Shown here piece by piece: positions 46,429 to 55,023 of a DNA stretch of 64,000 nt. Location of the stretch: contig NZ_QOCW01000008.1 in assembly GCF_003318295.1 (NCBI RefSeq), positions 112,560 through 176,559 of the forward strand, written 5' to 3'. The DNA is from Bacillus taeanensis (lineage in GTDB: Bacteria; Bacillota; Bacilli; Bacillales; UBA6769). Positions within the stretch are counted from its first letter, which is position 1. Each line of letters opens with the position of its first letter. The notes below the pieces were generated by a model. The model was given only the letters and a program-made list of their open reading frames with translations. It did no database searches and was not told the origin of the DNA. Made by a program: the position numbers and the translations under genes.

Positions 46429-47106
46429 ATGGATCTGTTTTCTATGGAGTTTTTATCTGCACTCCTGGCCATTGTCGTTATTGATCTTGTATTAGCTGGC
46501 GATAACGCTATTGTAATTGGACTAGCAGCAAGAAATTTACCGAAAGAAATGCAAAAAAAAGTAATCATTTGGGGAACTGTCGGTGCAATTGGTATACGCG
46601 CTGTTGCAACGTTAGCGGTTGTATGGCTGCTGCAAATTCCAGGCTTACTGCTTATCGGAGGAGTGTTATTAGTTTGGGTTGCTTATAAGCTTTTAGTAGA
46701 AGAAAAAGGGCATGACGTATCAGCGGGTGAAAACTTTTGGGCAGCCATTCGTACCATTATTATCGCTGATGCGTTAATGGGATTAGATAACGTACTTGCA
46801 GTTGCCGGCGCTGCTCACGGAAGTTTCCTATTAGTGATCTTAGGCTTACTTATCTCTATTCCAATTGTTGTATGGGGAAGTACAATTATATTAAAATGGA
46901 TTGAGCGATTCCCCGTTATTATTACAATTGGTGCTGCTATTTTAGCCTGGACAGCATCAAAAATGATTGTAAAAGAGCCTTTCATCCATGACTTTTTCAT
47001 AAATCCAGTTATTAAATATGGATTTGAATTCATTATCGTTGCAGCTGTTTTATTCTTTGGCCTTAGAAAAAAAGGAAAGCAACCAAAAAGCATAGAAGCT
47101 AATTAA
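46429..47106 (+). CDS. TerC-family membrane protein (YkoY/MeeY-like), probable Mn2+ exporter
   Basis: A 225-residue protein with seven membrane segments and the TerC acidic signature LVLAGDNAIVIGLAARNLP (about 21-40) and DALMGLDNVLAVAGAAHG (about 110-127), whose Asp residues form the metal path. B. subtilis YkoY is a Mn2+ transporter that helps load secreted enzymes with metal. Control by a yybP-ykoY riboswitch in front of it supports the same role. RBS AAGGAGG precedes ATG. Confidence 0.94.
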   Translation: MDLFSMEFLSALLAIVVIDLVLAGDNAIVIGLAARNLPKEMQKKVIIWGTVGAIGIRAVATLAVVWLLQIPGLLLIGGVLLVWVAYKLLVEEKGHDVSAGENFWAAIRTIIIADALMGLDNVLAVAGAAHGSFLLVILGLLISIPIVVWGSTIILKWIERFPVIITIGAAILAWTASKMIVKEPFIHDFFINPVIKYGFEFIIVAAVLFFGLRKKGKQPKSIEAN

Positions 47107-47112
47107 TAAGAA

Positions 47113-47167
47113 AAGTCAGCTATTATTGAGGAACAATGAATACCCTCTTCAATAATACACTGACTTT
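47113..47167. terminator. Bidirectional terminator between TerC and M50-like genes
   Basis: Long stem built from AAAGTCAG-C-TATTATTGAGGA and its near-complement ending CTGACTTT (one bulge), with a loop of about 12 bases. Convergent genes flank it. Confidence 0.8.
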
Positions 47168-47190
47168 CTTTGGCTTTTTTCTGCCTTTTA

Positions 47191-47670
47191 TTAATCAATT
47201 GGATCACACGGCTTATTATATCGAATCACATCATAAATCGCTTTTGCATCACTTGGATGATTTTCGCCATATTGCACCGGCAACAGCGCAAAAAATGTAA
47301 AATAAATTGAAAAATAGGCAAACTGATAAAAGAATAAATGAGATGGTAATATCTCATAAACAATTAAAGAATTTACAATAAGAACTGAAAGCGCATTAAA
47401 AAGAGTGCCCCCCGCATAAATAAGAATGTGCGCCCAACAACTGTTCACTCTTACTCCTTCGTAATGACAAGTAGAATCAAGAAAATAAATTCTTCTAATC
47501 TCAAAAGCACCGAATTTAAAAAGAACCTTGCCTCTTCCTAACGCAAACTTAATCTCTGCGCCAAACAACTTTGCGAAAAAAACATGTCCTGCTTGATGAA
47601 GAAACGAGACCAATGGTAAAACAATAAACAACGACCAAAAAAACGTCCACATATCATGCCAGCCAAACAT
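47191..47670 (-). CDS. M50 (site-2 protease)-like membrane protein with HQAGH in place of HExxH
   Basis: A 159-residue membrane protein with three to four hydrophobic segments. The first contains LHQAGHVFFAKLFG (His25, His29), aligned with the M50 zinc motif HEXXH but with Gln26 instead of the catalytic Glu. Asp141 in HPSDAKAIYDVIRYN corresponds to the third metal ligand region. Middle LIYAGGTLFNALSVLIVNSL matches the GGPxxN-type element. Metal could still bind, but peptide hydrolysis should be impaired. It resembles short M50 proteins found in Bacilli. Monocistronic. Confidence 0.7.
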   Translation of the reverse strand: MFGWHDMWTFFWSLFIVLPLVSFLHQAGHVFFAKLFGAEIKFALGRGKVLFKFGAFEIRRIYFLDSTCHYEGVRVNSCWAHILIYAGGTLFNALSVLIVNSLIVYEILPSHLFFYQFAYFSIYFTFFALLPVQYGENHPSDAKAIYDVIRYNKPCDPID

Positions 47671-47744
47671 CTAAACCCTCCATTATTACAGCTATTCTTA
47701 ATAAGTTAGTTCCACTTTAACTGAAAACAAAACATGACGGAGTA

Positions 47745-47776
47745 AAAAAGACCTCTTTTTATAAGAGGCCTTTTTA
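47745..47776 (-). terminator. Terminator of the SGNH/GLUG gene
   Basis: Stem AGGCCTCTT/AAGAGGTCT on the minus strand with loop ATAAA and a T run, 36 bp beyond the stop at 47812. Confidence 0.85.
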
Positions 47777-47811
47777 AATATACAAATACCTTTTTGCTTC
47801 TGATTAATAAA

Positions 47812-50297
47812 TTACACTTCAAAGCTTTTTTTGAAGCGACGATGCTGTAAAAATGCAAGCATTAATCCAATCACAATGAATGTTAAACCGGCTGTTAACA
47901 TATTATACATCGATGTTGCAGTATTTGGCAGCTTTTTGTGCTTATTATCTGCAGCAGGAGAAGTTGGCTGTTTATCTTCTTCTTTTTCAGGTTGCTTGTC
48001 CGTTTGAGGATCCTCTTTTACCGGTTCTTCCTTTACAGGTTCCTTCACAATGTCATCTAGCGGCTCCTCTTCTTTTTCAAAAACCGCAAACACTGCAGCA
48101 TTCGTTACTTCAGCAGTGAGTATACCTTCTTTATAAATACCGCCAATTTCTTTCCATTGCATGCTTTCTTTGTTTAAAGCGTACAGCTTCACCTTACTTT
48201 CGTTATTTATAAAATTAGGATCTACTTTAAGTGATAAAGTAATTGGCTTTGAAAAGTTTGATTTTTCTTGCTTATTTTGCTTCACCTTCAATTCATAAAC
48301 GGCACTTAATACTCCCTTACTGCTTTCCTTCTTATTAAAAATAAACTGTGTTGGAGACGTTTCAAAGTTAGAAATAGGAATCGTCACCTCTAACTCATTG
48401 TTTTTAATAAAGAGTGAAGCATTTTTTCTTCTGTATAACCATTAGAAATAATAGTGAATTTATATGGATTAATTGTACTAATTTCAATAGTAGCAATTGC
48501 TTCATTTCCTTCATCATCTTTTATATAAACAGTATAAATGCCATTTTCAATTACTTGAAAGGATGAACCATTAAATACCTGTCCCTTTTCAGCATTTGCA
48601 AATTCCTCTAGTGTAACATTACCTAATGCATACTTTTTTGTCACGAGATTGTTTTCAAGCCGGTTCATCTCTACTTCAATTGTAACTTCACTTACTCCTG
48701 CTTTATGTGGGGCAGCCGTTAAACCAATTGTTAAAGGTTCATATGTGATTAAAAAAGGATAACTTTCCCCTTCTTTAATTCCCCATACAGTTTGAAAATC
48801 CCACTCTATAAACGTATTCTTTTCTTTCATCTCCACTGTAGTTTTTCCAATTCCAGCTGCAGAATTTGCTTGTTCTGCTGCTTCTATATCCCAATATGAA
48901 TTTGTCACAGCGTTATCATCTTCTATACTTCCGATTAAACCACCTGTCAGACTAGTGCCAGTTACACGCCCAGCTGCATAGGAATGAACAACTTCACTTG
49001 CTCCAACAGCTTTTCCTATTAATCCACCAGTCAAACCATTTCCATTAACATTTGAAGTGCTGTATGATTGATGAACAGAACCTGCCAAATTCCCAACAAG
49101 TCCTCCAATCATGTCTACACCAGTAACGCTGCCAGTTGTATAGGATTTTCCGACCTTACCGTTTAAGGAGCCAACAAGCCCCCCAACTTTGGAATGACCG
49201 CTTACTTGTACATTTTCTAATGAAACATTTTCAATAACTCCATTACTTACAGCACCAAACAATCCTATAAAGTTCTCATCTGGACGCTTAATCGTTAATC
49301 CTGAGATAAGATGTCTATTTCCATCAAAAGATCCTGTAAAAGCTTGTTCTTCATTACCAATCGGTCTCCAGCCTTTATTATCTTCAGCAGCAAAACTCGA
49401 GAGATCAATATTGGCAGCCAATTTAAAATGTTGATCTAAATAGTTTCTTACATTATCTAATTGTTGGGCTGTTTTAATAAGATAAGGATTATCCATCGTC
49501 CCCTCTCCTCCTGTAAATTCAGTTGGGTCAGGTTTTATTGTTTTTAAAGCATTGTCTGCTAATAGTGCAAGAGCCTGATGTCCTTGTTCAGTTGGATGAA
49601 TCTCTTTTGGAAGAATATAGTCAGCTTGATTACCGTTAAAAGCTAAGTAAGCATCCGCTAATAAAAGATCAAACTGCACTCCTACAGGCTTAATAAATTA
49701 ATCATTTACAGCAGGTACAATTTGTTCGCCAAGATTATGTAGGGAAGACATCATTGGGTCACTGCTTTCATCAAACGGATTATAGAGTGTATAAAGAATA
49801 ATTGGCGCTGAAGTTTGCTCACGAATGTGTCCGACAATTGTTTTTAATTGTTCACCTAAACGAAGTGCGGCTAGTTTCACTTTTAATTCAAGATCTGGGG
49901 TAAGTTTGATTGGTGAAGTTGTGTCTATCATGTCATAAAACTGAATAGCTTTTAGCAAATCATTACTTCCAATGTTTAACGTAACAATATTTGCACTTCG
50001 TAATGCCTCATCAAAGTTGGGGTTAGTATTCAATGTGTTTAATAAGTCTGTCGATGTCCAGCCAGGGGCACCTAGATTTGTTACCTCAATGGACCCATTT
50101 CCTTTTATTAAATTAGGAAAAGCTTTTAATGAAGGGCTAGTCATATTTTGTTCAAGACCATATCCAAAGGTTATTGAATCACCGAGCGCTACAAGTGAAA
50201 GTTTATGATTGTGTTCGCTTGCAAACGCAAAGGAGGAAAAAAAAGTGTTTATTATTAACAATAAAGTTAATAAAGTTACTAGTTTTCTAGATTTCAT
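47812..50297 (-). pseudogene. Cell-wall-anchored SGNH hydrolase with GLUG repeats and LPNTA signal, broken by two lesions
   Basis: Three successive frames form one gene of about 828 codons. Part 1 (50297-49701): signal peptide, SGNH block I VALGDSITFGYG and NIGSNDLL. It stops at TAA 49698-49700, but the same frame continues FIKPVGVQFDLLLADAY, reaching block V HPTEQGH (catalytic Asp/His), then GLUG repeats (GGLVGS, GGLVGN, GGLIGK, GGLIGS). At a run of six A on the minus strand (48422-48427) the frame breaks: with seven A it would read TEEKNASLFIKNNELEVTIP into the last part. That part ends in a Pro/Glu-rich spacer, LPNTA, a membrane helix and a basic tail. LPNTA is the signal of the class D/C sortases of Bacilli. 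One nonsense and one homopolymer frameshift: decayed gene or assembly errors. Confidence 0.85.
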
Positions 50298-50342
50298 TCC
50301 TCATTCTCCTTAACAGCTATTTCCCCCTAATTTTTCCAATTA

Positions 50343-50377
50343 TAAAAAGCCTCTTCTCCTATAATAAAAAGAGGCCT
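50343..50377 (-). terminator. Terminator of mtnD
   Basis: Minus-strand stem GCCTCTT/AAGAGGC with an AT-rich loop of about 16 bases and a TTTTT exit, 12 bp after the mtnD stop. Confidence 0.7.
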
Positions 50378-50388
50378 GTCTTACATAT

Positions 50389-50934
50389 TTATTTTGCTTC
50401 TTCAAATTCTGGATCATTAAATGGATTTGCAACCCAACCTGATGGATCAATAAAAAGACGAACCGCTACTACTTTGCGCTCTTCTGTTAGTGTAAAGAAA
50501 TGAGGTGTATTAACAGGTACAGAAATCACATCACCAGCTTCAAGCTCAACATCAAAATAACCTGTTTCGCCTTCACCTTTGATGATGAACGTTCCGCTTC
50601 CTGCCGTAATTGCACGTACTTCATCTTCTGTATGAGTATGAACCTGCTCGAATTTCTTTAAAAGCTCGTCTAAATTTGGAGTTGCTTCAGATAATGCAAC
50701 AATATCCCATTTCACATAGCCGTTGCGCTCTGCAAGTGACTTAATTTCATCATCATAAACACTTAAAATTTCATTTTTATCTTCATCAGTTAAATCAAAT
50801 TTTTCTTGTAAAGATGCAGGTAGTTTTGTTGTATCCCAATGCTCATAAAGCACACCTTGTTTTTCTAAAAAAGCACCAACTGCTTCTAATCCTTCGATAC
50901 GCTCGTCTGTATTTCTAACTTTAATAACAGCCAT
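50389..50934 (-). CDS. mtnD: Acireductone dioxygenase
   Basis: A 181-residue cupin enzyme of the methionine salvage pathway that oxidises the acireductone to 2-keto-4-methylthiobutyrate (Fe form) or an off-pathway product (Ni form). Metal ligands visible: His-x-His and Glu in VHTHTEDEVRAI (about 97-108) and a later His in NTPHFF. RBS CAGGAAAC precedes ATG. Unlike B. subtilis mtnWXBD it stands alone here, and its upstream DNA is occupied by an IscB element, so its promoter must lie within or beyond that insertion. Confidence 0.94.
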   Translation of the reverse strand: MAVIKVRNTDERIEGLEAVGAFLEKQGVLYEHWDTTKLPASLQEKFDLTDEDKNEILSVYDDEIKSLAERNGYVKWDIVALSEATPNLDELLKKFEQVHTHTEDEVRAITAGSGTFIIKGEGETGYFDVELEAGDVISVPVNTPHFFTLTEERKVVAVRLFIDPSGWVANPFNDPEFEEAK

Positions 50935-50963
50935 TTTGTTTCCTGGTTAAGTCTAACTATATA

Positions 50964-51004
50964 AAACCATCTAAATTCATATAAAATAACTAAAATGATG
51001 GTTT
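50964..51004. other. Hairpin at the IscB-element right end
   Basis: Stem AAACCATC (50964-50971) and GATGGTTT (50997-51004) in the 110 bp between iscB and mtnD. It is probably the subterminal hairpin of the element's right end. Confidence 0.5.
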
Positions 51005-51044
51005 ATTATAGAAAAAATAGATCTAACCAAGTTCACCTCCTTTT

Positions 51045-52292
51045 TTATTCATGTTTATTCAAAAAATAAATGTGGTTAAACCGCCATAAAAGCTTAAGGC
51101 GGTTTACTCCATATCTTTTTAAAACCTTTCCCTCTGTTGTAGTGAGGTTACACTGCTTCTTTTTAGGATAAAGAGCCGTAATATATCCTTCATAGACGTC
51201 TCCATTTCGTTTCGTATAACGGACAAAATCTCGGTGTTGAAAGCCATTTACTTCCTCTACTTTCTTTTTAGAACGCCGCCTCATCGGTTTAATGATCCAG
51301 TCTTTCATATCACACTGCTTAGAAGAAACGTGTAACTGGGAAAGAACAATCGCATCGTTTGAATGGGATTTTTCAATGTCCCAGTCGATCCGTCGATTCG
51401 CAGTATCTCCTCCTGTTGTGAGCGTAAGAGGTGCAATTTTTTTCACTTCCTGTTGAAGATAAGTTTTCCCCTGCATCACGTGCATCGCATCAAGGAAAAT
51501 GATCTTTTTTCCTTGAATCTTATCGAAAAAACGTTTCGCATGATTGGACTCTTCTCCTGTTACGTTTTCATGACAGGAAGAACAGAGCGTGATGAGATTG
51601 TGAATTGAATTCGAACCTTGCAAACGTCTAGGAATAATATGATGAACTTCTAAACGGCAATGTTTCTTTCCGCAATCTTGACACGTAAAATGGTCTCTCA
51701 TTAACGCTGCTTTTCGTAAGTTTTCATCTAATCGATTGGATTTTTGATAGTCCCATCGGTAAGGTTGACTACCTTTTTCAAGCTTGTGAATATCAATCAT
51801 CACATTTTCTAAATGAATGTGGTTCACACGAATCCATTTCATTAGGTTGTTTAACACGCGTAATGTTGCTTCTTTTTTTTGTTTGATACTTGGTGGGATA
51901 CGACCTTTTCTTGTTGATGATGAACGGTTATGAAACCGCTTTGGACGATATTTTTTGTGAGAGCGTTTATATCTTCTATACCCTCTTCTTTTGTCCATTT
52001 TTTCCTTTACATCAGTGCGGTGTTCGATCGTTCCTTTAAAGACCGGTTTGTTTTTTGTTTGGCATTCCTGCACAAGGGCAATGCCTGTAAATTTAGAGCC
52101 ATCATCGATATTAAAATGAATCGGTGTTTGATCGATTTCTTCGTCTGCCACTTCCTTAAAAAGCTGAATGACCATTGGAAACTTGTTGATGAGTGCTGCT
52201 TTGTTTTTTCGAATGAGAACCCAACCGCGATTTTCATTTGTCGGAGAGAGTTTCCTTCTTTTTCTATCTAACACAAAACAGTATGAGACCAT
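51045..52292 (-). CDS. iscB: IscB RNA-guided nickase/nuclease
   Basis: A 415-residue ancestor-type relative of Cas9. N-terminal PLMP-like domain (MVSYCFVLDRKRRKLSPTNE), RuvC-I Asp63 (IHFNIDDGSKFTGIALV), an Arg-rich bridge helix (about 97-125), RuvC-II region VMIDIHKLEKG at 164-174, HNH with Cys204/207/237/240 zinc ligands and His217-His218 (LEVHHIIPRRLQGSNSIHNL), and RuvC-III HSNDA with His310 and Asp313. At RuvC-II, Asp167 lies where most IscBs have Glu. RBS AAGGAGG is 10 bases before ATG. Guided by the RNA encoded immediately upstream. Confidence 0.94.
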   Translation of the reverse strand: MVSYCFVLDRKRRKLSPTNENRGWVLIRKNKAALINKFPMVIQLFKEVADEEIDQTPIHFNIDDGSKFTGIALVQECQTKNKPVFKGTIEHRTDVKEKMDKRRGYRRYKRSHKKYRPKRFHNRSSSTRKGRIPPSIKQKKEATLRVLNNLMKWIRVNHIHLENVMIDIHKLEKGSQPYRWDYQKSNRLDENLRKAALMRDHFTCQDCGKKHCRLEVHHIIPRRLQGSNSIHNLITLCSSCHENVTGEESNHAKRFFDKIQGKKIIFLDAMHVMQGKTYLQQEVKKIAPLTLTTGGDTANRRIDWDIEKSHSNDAIVLSQLHVSSKQCDMKDWIIKPMRRRSKKKVEEVNGFQHRDFVRYTKRNGDVYEGYITALYPKKKQCNLTTTEGKVLKRYGVNRLKLLWRFNHIYFLNKHE

Positions 52293-52550
52293 CTCTGGTC
52301 AGCCTCCTTCGAAAAGGGGATTGTTCTCCTTGCCAAAGTCATCAGACGGGATGTGTGCGTTTGCTGTTTCGTTTCCAAGAGGTAGGAAACAGTCTTACTT
52401 AGCACTCATAGAGCCTCGGACTGGAGAAACATCCAAGGGTATGTCTTGACCGCTCCCTGACAACGTAGTTCATCATGCTGTCTTTCTTTCAAAAGACTAC
52501 ACTCACTGAGGTTTGAGAACACAAAACAGTTCATAGAAAACCAATTCCTC
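52293..52550 (-). ncRNA. HEARO / omega-RNA of IscB
   Basis: The roughly 250 bp upstream of iscB has no coding frame but is rich in potential stems, for example GTTTCC..GGAAAC inside TGTTTC..GAAACA (about 52365-52395), and is more GC-rich than the neighbouring spacer. IscB systems carry a long structured guide RNA at exactly this position, transcribed in the same direction, with the guide at its 5' end derived from flanking DNA. Structure, ends and guide were not computed. Confidence 0.65.
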
Positions 52551-52745
52551 TCGATTTTATATGATTTTTTACGGTTTTATACGGAATAAAACCAACTGTT
52601 CCGAGCTCCTATAGTAAACTGACAAAGGAGTTCTGATTATTTTTACTCTTATTTATTTTAGCAAAAATATGCGAATTGAAAAGGGATTTTATTGAATTCC
52701 AGAAAAAAACAAGCATTAAATATCAAAAGCAAAGACTTATGAGAA

Positions 52746-52922
52746 TTATCTCTCATAAGCCTCTAATTTATCTTTTAATTCTTGCTCGATCATCCAATCA
52801 ATAAAATGTCTTTCCTTATCTGTTAACTGTCTTCCTAATTTATCTTCAAATTCTTTTATCATTTCTATGTATCGATTTTGTGCAAAATTAGCTAAATCTA
52901 AAATTTCACTTGTTACTGCCAT
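52746..52922 (-). CDS. Small protein of unknown function (58 aa)
   Basis: MAVTSEILDLANFAQNRYIE begins a 58-residue, strongly charged, probably all-helical protein (DKLGRQLTDKERHFIDWMIE). AAAGGAGA lies 6 bases before ATG. It is isolated between the IscB element and the ThuA-locus transporter. No family is recognised, but start signal and composition argue for a real gene. Confidence 0.6.
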   Translation of the reverse strand: MAVTSEILDLANFAQNRYIEMIKEFEDKLGRQLTDKERHFIDWMIEQELKDKLEAYER

Positions 52923-53059
52923 CACGTTCTCCTTTCTGTCCCATAATTTTTAAGGAAAGGGCTTACAAACTATTATCCATGATTACGATTAAAAGTCAAT
53001 ATTTTCAGAAGATTATTTCGACAAAAAAGGATAAATAGTTTAAGAGAAACAGAAAATAA

Positions 53060-53103
53060 AAAGACGACCCCATCTATTACTAAAGCAGCAGAAATGCGGT
53101 CGC
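53060..53103 (-). terminator. Terminator of the ThuA-locus ABC operon
   Basis: Imperfect minus-strand hairpin with base pairing GCGACC/GGTCGT around a long loop, followed by TTTTTATTTT, 35 bp after the permease stop. Confidence 0.55.
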
Positions 53104-53137
53104 TAGTATTCAATTTTTCTTAATAATGGTTTTAATT

Positions 53138-53959
53138 TTATCCTTTGACAGACCCAGCAGATAAGCCTTTTACTACTTTTTCTTGTGCAACTAAGTAAAC
53201 AAAAATAAGCGGTAAGCTTCCTAGTGCAAGCGCCGCCATCATCGCCGGAACATTGATTGAAAATTCCCCGTAAAATTCTCTTAAACCGAGCGGCAATGTA
53301 GCATTTTCCTTACTTGATGTTAAAATAAGCGCAAAAACAAATTCGTTCCAAATATGAATAAAGTTATAAATGGCTACTGTTGATATGGCTGGAGTCAGCA
53401 TTGGAAACAAAACCTTCCAAAAGACTCGATAATGTCCACATCCATCAATACTTGCCGCCTCTTCTAATTCTTTTGGAATTTCCTGCATAAATTGTGTGAA
53501 AATAAAAATTGAAATAGGAATAGCAAACGCAATATACGGGCCAATTAATGCCCAAATTGTATCATAAAGACCTAAATTTTTCGTTAAAATAAAGATAGGA
53601 ATTAATGTGGTATGAATTGGAATCATCATCCCCATAATAAACAGGAAAAATATCGGTCGATTTAATTTAAATTTCATCCGAGCCAGCGGATAACTTGCCA
53701 TGGCAGAAAGGATAATGACTAACACAACTGAAATAGTAGAAACGATCATACTATTGAAAAAGTAGCTCATAAATTCACTTTCAAATAATGAAGTAAAATT
53801 TTCCAACTGAAGCTGCTGTGGAAATGACCATGGATTTGTCATAAATTCAAACTGCCCTTTAAGGGCCGTGTTTATCATAAAGAAAAATGGAAAACCAGTA
53901 AATACTAGAATTAAAAGAGCTAGTACATATAATGGAAGTTTTGCAGCTGTCTTAATCAT
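53138..53959 (-). CDS. CUT1 sugar ABC transporter permease (MalG-type), ThuA locus
   Basis: A 273-residue permease with six membrane helices and coupling motif EEAASIDGCGHYRVFWKVLF. Its ATG overlaps the stop of the upstream permease by 4 bases (ATGA), so the two are coupled. It is the last gene of the binding protein-permease-permease operon. Together with the downstream-facing Gfo/Idh/MocA-ThuA operon it probably takes up a disaccharide or glycoside. The ATPase must be shared. Confidence 0.92.
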   Translation of the reverse strand: MIKTAAKLPLYVLALLILVFTGFPFFFMINTALKGQFEFMTNPWSFPQQLQLENFTSLFESEFMSYFFNSMIVSTISVVLVIILSAMASYPLARMKFKLNRPIFFLFIMGMMIPIHTTLIPIFILTKNLGLYDTIWALIGPYIAFAIPISIFIFTQFMQEIPKELEEAASIDGCGHYRVFWKVLFPMLTPAISTVAIYNFIHIWNEFVFALILTSSKENATLPLGLREFYGEFSINVPAMMAALALGSLPLIFVYLVAQEKVVKGLSAGSVKG

Positions 53960-54921
53960 ACAAGATCTCCCTTCTTTTTCTTATAATGATCAAACCCAAG
54001 CACAAATGTCGTAATTAACAATGCAATGACAAACATTCCAAATGAAATACTGCTTCCATATCCCATATTAAATGTCGTAAATGCTTGTTTATACATATAT
54101 GTAGCCATTAGTTCTGTAGAATTGTTAGGTCCTCCGTTCGTCATCACATAAATTAAATCAAAATATTTAAGTGAACCGATAATCGCTAAAATAGAGGACG
54201 TTACAATTGTCGGAAGAAGAAGCGGTAGTGTAATCGATTTAAATCTTTGTACTGCACTTGCGCCATCAATTTTAGCAGCTTCATAGAGTTCCTCTGGTAT
54301 GCCAACAATAGCTGCTCGGAATAAAATCATGTAGAAAGGAGCAAACTGCCAGCAAATTGTCGCCGTCACTGTCCACATAGCCGTTTGTTCATCTCCAAGC
54401 CAGCCTCTTTGCCAAGAATCGAGTCCAACAGCAGCTAAAGCTTGATTGACTACGCCAAAATTTGCATCAAAAATAAATGTGAACAAAATTCCTATTGCAA
54501 CAGTGGACATTAATAAAGGTAAAAAATATACTGTTCGGAAGATTCGAATTCCATGAATAGGAGCAAAAAGCATTAAAGCCATGATGAGTCCAAATGGAAT
54601 TTGCGTGAGCAAAGAAGCAAGTATCAAAATGAGATTGTTTTCAAGAGATAACCAAAAAACACGATCGGCGATTAACTGAAAATAATTGCCTAATCCTATA
54701 AATACTTTATTCGCATCAATCCCAGTCCATTGAAACAAACTGTAGTAAAACGTAACACCAATCGAATATAAAACATATAAAGCATAAATCATAAACGCCG
54801 GCCCTATAAACGATGTAATAACTAAAGCTTTCTTCAATTTATTCTTATATGCTTGATTTGTTTTTACATTAGTCATTACTTTATATTTTTCTAACATGAG
54901 GTCTGTCTTACTTTGTGCCAC
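53956..54921 (-). CDS. CUT1 sugar ABC transporter permease (MalF-type), ThuA locus
   Basis: A 321-residue permease: a roughly 30-residue polar N-terminus then six helices, with coupling motif YEAAKIDGASAVQRFKSITL. The GTG start at 54921 is chosen because AGGAGG lies 10 bases upstream; the earlier in-frame ATG would sit on top of that site. Overlaps the next permease by 4 bases. A stable hairpin separates it from the binding-protein gene. Confidence 0.9.
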   Translation of the reverse strand: MAQSKTDLMLEKYKVMTNVKTNQAYKNKLKKALVITSFIGPAFMIYALYVLYSIGVTFYYSLFQWTGIDANKVFIGLGNYFQLIADRVFWLSLENNLILILASLLTQIPFGLIMALMLFAPIHGIRIFRTVYFLPLLMSTVAIGILFTFIFDANFGVVNQALAAVGLDSWQRGWLGDEQTAMWTVTATICWQFAPFYMILFRAAIVGIPEELYEAAKIDGASAVQRFKSITLPLLLPTIVTSSILAIIGSLKYFDLIYVMTNGGPNNSTELMATYMYKQAFTTFNMGYGSSISFGMFVIALLITTFVLGFDHYKKKKGDLV

Positions 54922-54963
54922 AATTTTTCTACCTCCTCTTTTCATTTTTATAATAACTCAAGA

Positions 54964-54999
54964 GGATCTTCCCCTCTCGAATTGAGAAGGGTCTGATCC
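54964..54999 (-). terminator. Intercistronic hairpin after the ThuA-locus binding-protein gene
   Basis: Nested stems GGATC/GATCC and CCCTTCTC/GAGAGGGG (with G-T pairs), loop AATTC, no T run. Like the mdxE-mdxF hairpin, it probably stabilises the binding-protein message or partly terminates. Confidence 0.5.
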
Positions 55000-55023
55000 C
55001 ATTTTTAGAATCATTGTCTTTCT

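Larger units (their letters stand above)
50978..52564 (-). mobile_element. IscB (HEARO-type) element of IS200/IS605 lineage
   Basis: A unit of about 1.59 kb consisting of the HEARO/omega-RNA region, iscB and flanking hairpins, without tnpA. The 11-bp sequence TCATATAAAAT (50978-50988) recurs inverted as ATTTTATATGA at 52554-52564 and may mark the limits. These ends are tentative because IS605 elements usually lack true terminal repeats. An ATGA (minus strand, 52531-52534), the reported HEARO flanking tetranucleotide, offers an alternative left boundary. Confidence 0.65.

Noticed and set aside
47812..50297. Three separate genes (SGNH protein, GLUG protein, LPxTG-like protein)
   Set aside because: The frames are consecutive parts of one protein: the SGNH catalytic blocks are split between the first two, and the sorting signal of the third has no secretion signal of its own.
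52573..52593. GGTTTTAT-N5-ATAAAACC hairpin as a terminator
   Set aside because: No gene ends there; it is better explained as a hairpin near the left end of the IscB element or chance in AT-rich DNA.
54964..54999. Third copy of the MITE-like repeat (contains GGGATCAGACCC-like sequence)
   Set aside because: Only the short GATCAGACCCTTCTCA block resembles the element; the rest is a simple intercistronic hairpin.
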